Notes under the pieces: model-generated | Databases searched by the model: none | Seen by the model: the letters and a program-made list of their open reading frames with translations, nothing else | What the model was told of the DNA's origin: nothing | DNA from: Streptomyces humidus | GTDB lineage: Bacteria > Actinomycetota > Actinomycetes > Streptomycetales > Streptomycetaceae | Reading direction: 5' to 3' | Assembly: GCF_014649655.1 (NCBI RefSeq) | Contig: NZ_BMTL01000043.1 | Coordinates: 1 to 64,000, forward strand | Length of the DNA stretch: 64,000 bases | Made by a program: the position numbers and the translations under genes | Shown here: positions 16,865 through 24,529 of the stretch, one piece after another | Position numbering within the stretch: the stretch's first letter is position 1 | Layout: each line of letters opens with the position of its first letter

Positions 16865-18376
16865 ATGTCCGGCAGCTCCGACATCACCTCCTCCGACTTC
16901 GGCCGCCTCTTCGCCGCCCTGCGGCACTGCGTCCTGGTGCACGACGCCGTGACCAAGACCATCCTGTGGGCCAATCCCGCCGCCTGTGCGGTGCTGGGTT
17001 TCACCGTCGACGAGCTGAGACCGCTCAAGGCCCCCGACATGAGCTCCAACGCCCGCCACTACACCCGGGAGATCGGGGTCACCTGGTTGCAGCGGGCCGT
17101 CGACGAGGGCAGCAGCACCGTCGAGTGGTGCTACCGGTCGAAGGCGGGCACGGAGATCCTGACCGAGGCCGTGGCCGTGCGGGTGGACCTCGCCCGCGGG
17201 CCGGTGGTGATGGTGCAGTTCCGCGACATCGCGGAGGAGAAGGCCACCCGGCTCGACCTGTTCCGCACCGAGGGACGCCTCCACACGTTCCTGCGCAACC
17301 TCGACGAGGGGATCGTGGTCCTCGACGGCGACGGCCGCACCCTGTTCGCCAGCGAATCCGCGGTGGCCCTGCTCCACGACGACCCGGACGACACGGACAC
17401 CGCCGGCGTCGTCGGCGCCGACTTCGCCGGGTTCCTGGCGCCCGAGTCCGCCGCGCACCTGCGTGAGGCCCTCGCCGTCCCGGCGCGGAGCGCGTCGAGC
17501 GGGAGCGCCCGCTACCGCCTCGCCACTCCGGGCGGCGCCGACGGTCCGGCCCGCTGGTTCGCCGCCCGCTCCCAGTACATCGACATCGAGCACGACCTCC
17601 GGGGCCTGCTGCTCCTCTTCCACGACATCACCGACACGGTCCGCGCGGAGGAAGAGCACCGCCATGACGCCCAGTACCTGAACCATCTGGCCCGCTACAA
17701 CGCCATGGGCGACATGGCGATGGCCATCGCCCACGAGGTGAGCCAGCCCATAGCGGCCGCACACAACTTCGTGGCGGGCGTACGGAGCCGTATGGACGGC
17801 GGGGGCGGAAACCTCGGCTGGGGCCTGGAGAACGCGACGAAACAACTGGATCGTGCGGCCCTCATCCTCTCGAGTCTGCGGCAGTACGTGACGCACCTCG
17901 AGGAGTCCAAACAATCCGTCGACCTGAACGACATCGTCACCGACTGCGCCTATTTCGTCGGGGTGCGGGCCGAAGTGAACTCCGTCGCCCTGCAATGGGA
18001 TCGCACGGCCGAAGCGCTGCCCGTGAACTGTGAGAAGGTGCTGGTCGGCCAGGTCGTCCTGAACCTCGCTTTCAACGCCATCGAGGAAATGGCCCGGTGG
18101 CCCCTCGAAGAACGCGCGGTGACCGTCGCCACCCGCCGTCACGGCGCGTACGCCGTGGTGGAGGTGCGGGACACCGGCCAGGGCCTGCCCCAACTCTCCT
18201 CCGGCCGGGTGTTCGACGGCGCCTTCAGCACGAAGGGCAACGGTCACGGCATCGGCCTCGCCCTCAGCCACCGCATCATCACGCGTCACGACGGCGACAT
18301 CCAGGCCACGGGGAACACCCCCCACGGAACCGTGTTCCGGGTCCGGCTGCCCCTGTGGGATAAGGAAAACCCCTAG
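16865..18376 (+). CDS. PAS-domain sensor histidine kinase (FixL-like, soluble)
   Basis: This 503-aa kinase has no membrane segment. Two PAS-like domains (about residues 10-130 and 135-260; the first contains TKTILWANPAACAVLGFTVDEL) are followed by a HisKA-like helix with the phospho-acceptor His in MAIAHEVSQPIAAAHNF and an HATPase domain (N-box LNLAFNAIEEM, G-motifs DTGQGLP and GNGHGIGLAL). The EVSQPIAA phospho-acceptor region is characteristic of FixL/TodS-type kinases. Cytoplasmic PAS sensing would suit a small aromatic ligand. It pairs with the regulator six bases upstream. The next operon, starting at iacA, is about 100 bp downstream. Confidence 0.9.
   Translation: MSGSSDITSSDFGRLFAALRHCVLVHDAVTKTILWANPAACAVLGFTVDELRPLKAPDMSSNARHYTREIGVTWLQRAVDEGSSTVEWCYRSKAGTEILTEAVAVRVDLARGPVVMVQFRDIAEEKATRLDLFRTEGRLHTFLRNLDEGIVVLDGDGRTLFASESAVALLHDDPDDTDTAGVVGADFAGFLAPESAAHLREALAVPARSASSGSARYRLATPGGADGPARWFAARSQYIDIEHDLRGLLLLFHDITDTVRAEEEHRHDAQYLNHLARYNAMGDMAMAIAHEVSQPIAAAHNFVAGVRSRMDGGGGNLGWGLENATKQLDRAALILSSLRQYVTHLEESKQSVDLNDIVTDCAYFVGVRAEVNSVALQWDRTAEALPVNCEKVLVGQVVLNLAFNAIEEMARWPLEERAVTVATRRHGAYAVVEVRDTGQGLPQLSSGRVFDGAFSTKGNGHGIGLALSHRIITRHDGDIQATGNTPHGTVFRVRLPLWDKENP
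18361..18375. promoter_or_regulatory. Candidate response-regulator box 3, before iacA
   Basis: TAAGGAAAACCCCTA overlaps the end of the kinase gene, about 100 bp before the iacA start. It shares 10 of 15 positions with the box at 5906-5920 and has the same A-rich centre. An ordinary coding-sequence coincidence cannot be excluded. Confidence 0.3.
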
Positions 18377-18477
18377 CCGAGGCATCCGATTTCTGATTGT
18401 TCACCGGCGGCCGGTCCTTCTAGGGTCGGCGCAGGACGCGGAGAACAATTATTCCCGGCATGCCAGAGGAAAATCTC

Positions 18478-19641
18478 ATGACGCAGACGCTGGATTCAGC
18501 ACAGCCGGCCGAACGGGGGCGAATATCCCCGGACGGTGAGGTCTTCGAGCGTGTTCTGGCCCTGGTGGCCGACCGGCGGGGTGAATTCGAGGAGAAGCGG
18601 CACGTGCCGCGGGACGTGATCTCCGAATTCAAGAAGGCGGGTCTCTACCGGGCGAGCACACCGCGGCGCTTCGGTGGAGAACCGCTCGCTCCGGCGGAAT
18701 TCCTCCGGCGTATCGAGCGGATATCCGAGGTCGACGGTTCGGCGGGCTGGGTCGCCAGCTTCGGCTCGGCCCTGATCTACCTCGCCGCCCTGCCCCTCGA
18801 CACCCAGGCCGAGCTCTACGCGGACGGTCCCGACCTCGCCTTCGCCGCAGGGCTGTTCCCGGTCCAGCCCGCCGAGCGCGCCGGGAACGGCTACCGGGTC
18901 TCGGGCCGCTGGAAGTTCGCCAGCGGCTGCAAGGGCGCGGACCTCCTCGGCGTCGGCGTCAAGGGCGACGACCCCGCGGGCCGGCCGCTGACCGCCCTGC
19001 TGCGGCCCGGACAGGTGGAGATCGTCGAGAACTGGGACGTCGTCGGCCTGTGCGGTACCGGCAGCCACGACCTGGTCGTGGACGGAGTCCTCGTGCCGCG
19101 GGAGTGGACCTTCGTCCGCGGCGGCGAACCCACCGTCGACGAGCCGCTGTACCGCTACCCGGCGGTCGCGTACGCCGCGCAGGTGCTGGCCGTCGTCGGC
19201 CTCGGCGTGGCCCGCGCCGCGCTCGACCACGTCGTCGCCCAGGGCGGCCGCGCCAGTTACACCGGGGGGCCCAGGGCGGCCGACCGAAGCGGCTTCCGTA
19301 TCGGAGTGGGCCAGGCGGAGGCGCAGCTCCGCTCCGTCCGCGCCTTCTTCTACGAGACCACGCACGAGGTGTGGGCGACGGTCGAGCGCGGCGACCCCGC
19401 CACCGCCCACCAGGCCAGCCTGCTGCGACTGGCGTCCGCCCACGCCGCCAGGACCTCCTTCGAGGTCGTCCGGTCCGCCTACCAGCTCGGCGGCATCCCC
19501 GCCATCGCGCTGAGCAGCCCCCTGCAGCGCCACCTGCGCGACGCGTCCGTGGTCCCGCAGCACGCCTTCCTCCAGGAGGGCGTCTACGACGGCGCCGGCG
19601 CGGTCCTCACCGGAGTGCAGCCCTTCCCCGGCTACCCGTGA
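18478..19641 (+). CDS. iacA: Flavin-dependent indole-3-acetate monooxygenase, IacA-like
   Basis: The 387-aa protein has the acyl-CoA-dehydrogenase fold of two-component flavin monooxygenases (HsaA/DszC type). It lacks an obvious acyl-CoA dehydrogenase catalytic Glu and has the C-terminal Acyl-CoA_dh_2 character. In known iac systems IacA starts IAA oxidation using reduced flavin from a reductase such as IacG (6024). ATG 18478 is chosen because AGAGGA lies eight bases upstream; an in-frame ATG at 18460 lacks such a site. It opens a tightly packed operon iacA-iacB-iacE-iacH-catB-catA-catC directly after the two-component system. Other aromatic substrates are possible, but the following iacB, iacE and iacH homologues make IAA the best reading. 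Confidence 0.9.
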   Translation: MTQTLDSAQPAERGRISPDGEVFERVLALVADRRGEFEEKRHVPRDVISEFKKAGLYRASTPRRFGGEPLAPAEFLRRIERISEVDGSAGWVASFGSALIYLAALPLDTQAELYADGPDLAFAAGLFPVQPAERAGNGYRVSGRWKFASGCKGADLLGVGVKGDDPAGRPLTALLRPGQVEIVENWDVVGLCGTGSHDLVVDGVLVPREWTFVRGGEPTVDEPLYRYPAVAYAAQVLAVVGLGVARAALDHVVAQGGRASYTGGPRAADRSGFRIGVGQAEAQLRSVRAFFYETTHEVWATVERGDPATAHQASLLRLASAHAARTSFEVVRSAYQLGGIPAIALSSPLQRHLRDASVVPQHAFLQEGVYDGAGAVLTGVQPFPGYP

Positions 19642-19688
19642 CCGGACCCGCTCCCGGTCGAAGCCCTCTTTCGAAAGGCAGGAATCCC

Positions 19689-20057
19689 ATGTCCGTCTCC
19701 CCCGAGGCCCCGCTGCGGGTGCTGTTCTGCATCGGCGTCAACCAGAACTTCTTCGACCTGCCCACCGGACAGGGCAAGGGCGTCTGGGACGGCTTCACCA
19801 GCATGCTCGCCCAACTGCACGGCCTGCCGGGCGTCACCGTCCTCGGCACCGTCGACGACGACCAGCACATGGTCGGCCCCTCCGGCTCCTGGCCCTGGAC
19901 CTGCTACGTCCTCGCCGACGTCGCCGACCAGCCCACGGTTGCCGCGGTCTGCAACCTCTTCCGCACCGTGCAGGTCGGCGAGCACGGCCTGTGGCGCTAC
20001 ATGAAGATCGAGGCGCGCGTCGGCCGCCCGCTGCCCGACCCGGAGCCGGCCCGATGA
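19689..20057 (+). CDS. iacB: IacB-like small protein
   Basis: This 122-aa soluble protein contains LRVLFCIGVNQNFFD, a stretch PGVTVLGTVDDDQHMVGPS and PWTCYVLADVADQ followed by a Cys-Asn-Leu-Phe-Arg motif, which I recognise as characteristic of IacB proteins from IAA-degradation clusters. The biochemical role of IacB has not been clear. Size and fold suggest a small alpha-beta (dimeric ferredoxin-like) enzyme. It starts 47 bp after iacA and its stop overlaps the iacE start by four bases. Confidence 0.8.
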   Translation: MSVSPEAPLRVLFCIGVNQNFFDLPTGQGKGVWDGFTSMLAQLHGLPGVTVLGTVDDDQHMVGPSGSWPWTCYVLADVADQPTVAAVCNLFRTVQVGEHGLWRYMKIEARVGRPLPDPEPAR

Positions 20058-20833
20058 GCCCCCAGGGAGTCGGTGAGACGTGGGAGGACGACACCCATCG
20101 CGTGGCCCTGGTGACGGGCGCGGCCCGCGGCCTGGGCGCGTGCATCGCCGGACGGCTGTACGACAAGGGCTACCGGGTGGCGCTGACCGACCTGGACGCG
20201 GAGTCGGCGGCCGGGGCGGCGGCGGAACTCGACCCCTCGGGGGAGCACACGGTCGGTCTCGCGCTCGACGTGCGGGACAAGGACGCCTTCGCGCGGGTGC
20301 GGGACCGCCTCGTCGGACGCTGGGGCGCGGTGCACGTCCTGGTGAACAACGCCGGACACTCCAAGGTCGAGCCCCTGATGCACATCACCGCCGAGAGCTT
20401 CGGGTCGGTGGTGGCCACCAACCTCAACGGCACGTTCTTCGGATGCCAGGTCTTCGGCGCGTACTTCGCCGAGCGCGGCTACGGACGCATCGTCAACATC
20501 GGCTCGCTCGCGGGCCAGAACGGCGGCACGGCGACGGGCGCGCACTACGCGGCCGCCAAGGGCGGGGTCGCCACGCTGACCAAGGTGTTCGCCCGGGAAC
20601 TCGGCCCGCACGGGGTCACGGTCAACGCCATCGCCCCGGGACCTCAGGACCTCCCCGTCGTCCGCGAAACGGTCGACCCCGAGACGCTGGCCCGGACCGA
20701 GGCGATGATCCCGGTCGGCCGGCTCGGACGCCCCGGGTTCGTCGCCGACATGGCCGTCCTGCTCGCCGCCGAGCACGCGGACACCGTCACCGGGGCGTGC
20801 TGGGACGTCAACGGCGGCCTGTTCATGCGCTGA
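20054..20833 (+). CDS. iacE: Short-chain dehydrogenase, IacE-like
   Basis: The 259-aa protein is a classical SDR. It has the glycine-rich cofactor site TGAARGLGACIA, NNAG at about residue 100, the catalytic Ser in NIGSLAG and the Y-x-x-x-K pair in HYAAAKGG. In the iac pathway IacE acts early with IacA on the oxidised indole intermediate. ATG 20054 overlaps the iacB stop (ATGA), which implies coupling. The length is normal for the family. Specificity is inferred from the operon. Confidence 0.87.
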   Translation: MSPQGVGETWEDDTHRVALVTGAARGLGACIAGRLYDKGYRVALTDLDAESAAGAAAELDPSGEHTVGLALDVRDKDAFARVRDRLVGRWGAVHVLVNNAGHSKVEPLMHITAESFGSVVATNLNGTFFGCQVFGAYFAERGYGRIVNIGSLAGQNGGTATGAHYAAAKGGVATLTKVFARELGPHGVTVNAIAPGPQDLPVVRETVDPETLARTEAMIPVGRLGRPGFVADMAVLLAAEHADTVTGACWDVNGGLFMR

Positions 20834-20866
20834 GCGCGCCGTCCCGCCAGGAAGGAATCCCGTGTC

Positions 20867-22138
20867 ATGACACCCCGTAACACCGCCGCGGTCGAGCTGG
20901 CGCTGCGGCGCCTGGAGAAGACCGAGCCCGACATCCGCGCCTGGGTACGGGTGGACGCCGACGGCGCCCGGGCAGCGGCCCGGCGGGCGCCGGACGGCCC
21001 CCTCACGGGTGTGACGTTCGGCGTGAAGGACGTCATCGACGTCGCCGGTCTGCCCACGGAGTGCGGTTCGCCGCTGCGTCGCGGGCGGCTCGCCGACGCC
21101 GACGCCTGGCTGGTGGACCGGCTCAGAAGCGCGGGCGCCGTGCCCCTCGGCAAGACCGTGACCACGGAGTTCGCCTACTTCGAGCCGGGCCCCACCCGCA
21201 ACCCGCACGGCCCGGCCCACACGCCCGGCGGTTCCTCCAGCGGATCGGCGGCCGCCGTCGCGGCCGGCGTCGTGCCGCTCGCCCTGGGCTCCCAGACGGC
21301 GGGCTCCCTGACCCGGCCCGCCTCCTTCTGCGGCGTCGCCGGATACGTGGCCCCGGTCGGGGCCTGGCCGACGACGGGATTCACGGGACTCAGCCCCACC
21401 CTCGACGCCCCCGGGCTGCTCGCCGCGAGCGTGAGCGATCTGGCCACGGCCGTCGAGGCGGTCGACGGCACCCGGGCCGAGGACGTGGACGCCGTCCGGG
21501 CACTGGTGTGGACCGGCGCCGAACTGGCCGACATCGACCCGGCGATGCGCGAGGCGCTGCGCGACACCGTTCGCGCGCTGGCTGCCGAAGGCGCCGCCAC
21601 GGACGAGCTCACGGACGGCGCCGGCACGGACGGACTCACGGACGGCGCCGGCACGGTCCGCCTCCCGGACGGCATGGGCACGGCCGTGCTCGCCGAAGCG
21701 CACGCCACGGTCATGGCCTACGAGGCCGCCCGCTCGCTGCGTGCCGAGGGGCTGCGCCCCGAGGCGCTGAGCACACATCTCGACGAGCTCCTGGCCAAGG
21801 GCCGCGGCACTCCCGAGGACGCCTACCGGGCGGCACTGGGCGTGCGGGGCGCGGCCCGGGACGCGGTCCTGCGGCTCCTCGACCGGGCGGACGCCGTCCT
21901 GGCCCCGGCCGCCCCGGGCCCGGCCCCGCACGGACTGCGCGCCACCGGCACCCCCGTGCTGAGCCGCCCCTGGCAGCTGCTCGGGCTGCCCGTGGTCACC
22001 GTCCCCGGCCGTCGCGACCCGTACGGCATGCCGCTCGGCCTCCAGCTGATCGGCCGCCCCGACCGGGTGGGCCGGCTGCTCGGCGTCGCCCGGCACGTGG
22101 AAGCCGTCGTCCGCCGCACCACGGAGCGGGCCCGATGA
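20867..22138 (+). CDS. iacH: Amidase-signature family hydrolase, IacH-like
   Basis: The 423-aa enzyme shows the amidase-signature triad elements: Lys in GVKDVIDVAG, the cis-Ser in GGSSSGSAAAVAAG and the nucleophilic Ser in GSQTAGSLTRPAS. IacH of known clusters is annotated as such an amidase and is presumed to act on a ring-opened or amide intermediate, though its role is not well settled. An internal Asp/Gly/Thr-rich repeat (about residues 240-270, 21-bp period at DNA level) is an insertion relative to most family members. It starts 33 bp after iacE, and its stop overlaps the catB ATG. Confidence 0.85.
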   Translation: MTPRNTAAVELALRRLEKTEPDIRAWVRVDADGARAAARRAPDGPLTGVTFGVKDVIDVAGLPTECGSPLRRGRLADADAWLVDRLRSAGAVPLGKTVTTEFAYFEPGPTRNPHGPAHTPGGSSSGSAAAVAAGVVPLALGSQTAGSLTRPASFCGVAGYVAPVGAWPTTGFTGLSPTLDAPGLLAASVSDLATAVEAVDGTRAEDVDAVRALVWTGAELADIDPAMREALRDTVRALAAEGAATDELTDGAGTDGLTDGAGTVRLPDGMGTAVLAEAHATVMAYEAARSLRAEGLRPEALSTHLDELLAKGRGTPEDAYRAALGVRGAARDAVLRLLDRADAVLAPAAPGPAPHGLRATGTPVLSRPWQLLGLPVVTVPGRRDPYGMPLGLQLIGRPDRVGRLLGVARHVEAVVRRTTERAR

Positions 22139-23238
22139 GGATCACCGGCATCGAGGCGGTGCCGTACGCCATCCCCTACACCAAGCCCCTGAAGTTCGCG
22201 AGCGGCGAGGTGCACGCCGCCGAGCACGTGCTCGTCCGGGTGCACACGGACGACGGAGCGGTGGGCGTCGCCGACGCGGTGCCCCGCCCCTTCACCTACG
22301 GAGAGACGCAGGCGTCGGTCGTCGCGGTGATCGAGCGGATCTTCACCCCGCAGCTGGTGGGCGAGGACGTGTTCGCCCGCGAACGGATCCACGGCCGGCT
22401 GCACCGCACCGTCGGCAACCCGGCCGCCAAGTCGGCCCTGGACATGGCCCTGTGGGACCTCGCCGGCCAGTCCTGCGGACGGTCCGTCACCGAACTCCTG
22501 GGCGGCCACACCGACCGGATGCGCGTCAGCCACATGCTCGGTTTCGACGCGCCGCAGCGGATGGCCGACGAGGCGCTGCGCGTGCGGGACACCTACGGCA
22601 TCGCCGTCTTCAAGGTGAAGGTCGGCCGTCGGCCCGTCGGCCTGGACCTCGACGTGTGCCGCGCCCTGCGCTCGGCCCTCGGCGACGAGGCCGAACTGTA
22701 CGTCGACGGCAACCGCGGCTGGACCGCCTCGGAGGCCGCGGCCGCGCTGCGTGAGCTCGACGAACTCGGCATGACGCTCGCCGAGGAGCTGTGCCCGGCC
22801 GACGACGTGCTCGGCCGGAGATGGCTGGTCGCACAGAGCCGCATCCCCTTCGTCGCCGACGAGTCCGCCACCACGCCCGCCGAGGCGGCCCGTTCCCTGC
22901 TGGACGGCGCGGCCACGGCCATCAGCGTCAAGACCGCCCGCACCGGCTTCACCCACTCCCAGCGCGTGCTCTTCCTGTGCGAGGGGCTGGGCGCCGAAGT
23001 GGTGATGGGCAACCAGATCGACGGCCAGCTGGGCACGGTGTGCACCGTCGCCTTCGGCGCCGCCCACGCCGCCTCGTCCCGCCGTGCGGGCGAGCTCTCC
23101 AACTTCCTGGACATGAGCGACGACCTGCTCACCGACCCGCCCGTGATCACGGACGGCACGCTCGCCGTCCGGGACGGGCCCGGACTGGGCGTCGTGATCG
23201 ACGACGCCAAGCTCGCCCGCTACCGCCAGGACCGCTGA
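22135..23238 (+). CDS. catB: Muconate cycloisomerase
   Basis: This 367-aa member of the muconate-lactonising branch of the enolase superfamily converts cis,cis-muconate to muconolactone. KVKVGRR carries the first catalytic Lys; metal ligands are visible in DGNRGW, EELCPAD and ADESATT, and SVKTART holds the second catalytic Lys. Its neighbours catA and catC confirm the reaction among superfamily alternatives. ATG 22135 overlaps the iacH stop by four bases. Confidence 0.93.
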   Translation: MRITGIEAVPYAIPYTKPLKFASGEVHAAEHVLVRVHTDDGAVGVADAVPRPFTYGETQASVVAVIERIFTPQLVGEDVFARERIHGRLHRTVGNPAAKSALDMALWDLAGQSCGRSVTELLGGHTDRMRVSHMLGFDAPQRMADEALRVRDTYGIAVFKVKVGRRPVGLDLDVCRALRSALGDEAELYVDGNRGWTASEAAAALRELDELGMTLAEELCPADDVLGRRWLVAQSRIPFVADESATTPAEAARSLLDGAATAISVKTARTGFTHSQRVLFLCEGLGAEVVMGNQIDGQLGTVCTVAFGAAHAASSRRAGELSNFLDMSDDLLTDPPVITDGTLAVRDGPGLGVVIDDAKLARYRQDR

Positions 23239-23267
23239 GAACCCTCTTCACCAAGGAGCAGCACACC

Positions 23268-24122
23268 ATGTCCGAGACCATGACCAAGGCCACCGCCGCC
23301 GACTCCGGCGCTTCGGCAACCGAGCGTTTCCTCGCCGACAAGGCCGGCGGGACCGGAGCGGGCGCCGACACGGCCCGCGTGAACACCCTGGCCACGGAGG
23401 TCATCACCGCCGTGCACGAGGTGATCCGCCGCCACCGGGTCAGCTACGAGGAGTACAACGCCCTGAAGTCCTGGCTGATCTCCGTCGGACAGGACGGCGA
23501 GTGGCCGCTGTTCCTCGACGTGTGGGTCGAGCACGTCGTCGAGGAGGTCGTCCATGCCTCCCGCGAGGGCAGCAAGGGCACGATCGAGGGCCCGTACTAC
23601 GTTCCGGGCGCCCCGGTCCTGCCCAGCGTCGCCACCCTGCCCATGCGCGAGAACGAGGCCGGCGCCCCGCTCCTCTTCAAGGGCCGGGTCACCGGCGTCA
23701 GCGGGCAACCGCTCGCCGGGGCACTGCTGGAGATGTGGCAGGCCGACGACGAGGGCCTCTACGCCCAGTTCGCCCCCGGTATCCCGGAGTGGAACCTGCG
23801 CGGCGGCGTCGTCACCGACGCGGAGGGCCGCTTCGAGGTGACCACGATCCAGCCTGCGCCGTACCAGATCCCGACCGACGGCTCCTGCGGCAAGCTCATC
23901 GCCGCCGCCGGATGGCACGCCTGGCGCCCCGCGCACCTGCACCTGAAGGTGTCGGCGCCCGGTCACGAGCCGCTCACCACGCAGCTCTACTTCAAGGGCG
24001 GGGAGCACATCGAGGACGACATCGCCTCCGCGGTCAAGCCCGAACTGGTCCTCGACCCGCTCAGGGCGGCCGACGGCACCGGGGAAGTCGTCTACGACTT
24101 CGTCCTCGACCCGGCGTCCTGA
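23268..24122 (+). CDS. catA: Catechol 1,2-dioxygenase
   Basis: The 284-aa intradiol dioxygenase opens catechol to cis,cis-muconate. The ferric ligands of the family are present: Tyr near 165 (GLYAQF), Tyr near 199 (APYQIP) and His 223/225 (WRPAHLHLKV). The N-terminal linker domain (residues 40-110) contains EWPLFLDVWVEHVVEEV, and IEGPYYVPGAP follows. Overall it fits actinobacterial catechol rather than hydroxyquinol dioxygenases. AGGAG lies before the ATG. It is the end point of the iac peripheral pathway, located between catB and catC. Confidence 0.94.
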   Translation: MSETMTKATAADSGASATERFLADKAGGTGAGADTARVNTLATEVITAVHEVIRRHRVSYEEYNALKSWLISVGQDGEWPLFLDVWVEHVVEEVVHASREGSKGTIEGPYYVPGAPVLPSVATLPMRENEAGAPLLFKGRVTGVSGQPLAGALLEMWQADDEGLYAQFAPGIPEWNLRGGVVTDAEGRFEVTTIQPAPYQIPTDGSCGKLIAAAGWHAWRPAHLHLKVSAPGHEPLTTQLYFKGGEHIEDDIASAVKPELVLDPLRAADGTGEVVYDFVLDPAS

Positions 24123-24133
24123 CGGAGACCGCC

Positions 24134-24412
24134 GTGCTCTTCGCCGTACGGATGACCGTCGCGCTCCCGTCGGACCTGGACCCCGAGGCCAAGGCCTCGG
24201 TGGTCGCCGCGGAGAGGGAGTACGCACAGAGACTCCAGCACACCGGTGAGTGGCTGCACCTGTGGCGCTGCGTCGGCCAGTACTCCAACCTCAGCATCTT
24301 CGACGTCAGCGGCAACGACCGTCTCAACGAGATCCTCTGGGGCCTGCCGCTCTTCCCCTACATGGACATCACCGTCACACCGCTCGCCCGGCACCCTTCC
24401 GCCGTCCGCTGA
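24134..24412 (+). CDS. catC: Muconolactone delta-isomerase
   Basis: This 92-aa protein has the full-length CatC sequence pattern: FAVRMTVALPSDLDP at the start, EWLHLWRCVGQYSNLSIFDV in the middle and LPLFPYMDITVTPLARHPS at the end. It isomerises muconolactone to 3-oxoadipate enol-lactone and normally forms a decamer. The start is GTG 24134 with GGAG at 24124. It is the last gene of the operon. The enol-lactone hydrolase (catD/pcaD) is not in the window. Confidence 0.95.
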   Translation: MLFAVRMTVALPSDLDPEAKASVVAAEREYAQRLQHTGEWLHLWRCVGQYSNLSIFDVSGNDRLNEILWGLPLFPYMDITVTPLARHPSAVR

Positions 24413-24428
24413 GCGTCCGCACCCACGA

Positions 24429-24462
24429 GAGGGCTCCGACCGCACCGGCGGTCGGAGCCCTC
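24429..24462. terminator. Bidirectional terminator, hairpin 1 (catC side)
   Basis: Bases 24429-24442 and 24449-24462 form a perfect 14-bp stem with a six-base loop, followed by TTC. It sits 17 bp after the catC stop between convergent operons. Confidence 0.75.
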
Positions 24463-24474
24463 TTCGGTCTGCCG

Positions 24475-24520
24475 TGCCTGTGCCTCTGCTTCTGCCGCGG
24501 CACAAGCAGAGGCACAGGCA
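24475..24520. terminator. Second hairpin (aldehyde dehydrogenase side)
   Basis: Bases 24475-24491 and 24504-24520 form a perfect 17-bp stem with a 12-base loop, ending nine bases from the stop codon of the minus-strand aldehyde dehydrogenase. With hairpin 1 it insulates the two convergent transcription units. Confidence 0.7.
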
Positions 24521-24529
24521 GAGGCCGTG

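Noticed and set aside
18460..18477. Longer iacA start at ATG 18460
   Set aside because: ATG 18478 has AGAGGA at proper distance, while the upstream ATG has no ribosome-binding site.
23268..24122. Hydroxyquinol 1,2-dioxygenase to pair with the maleylacetate reductase
   Set aside because: The N-terminal region, the segment IEGPYYVPGAP and the catB/catC neighbours fit catechol 1,2-dioxygenase better.
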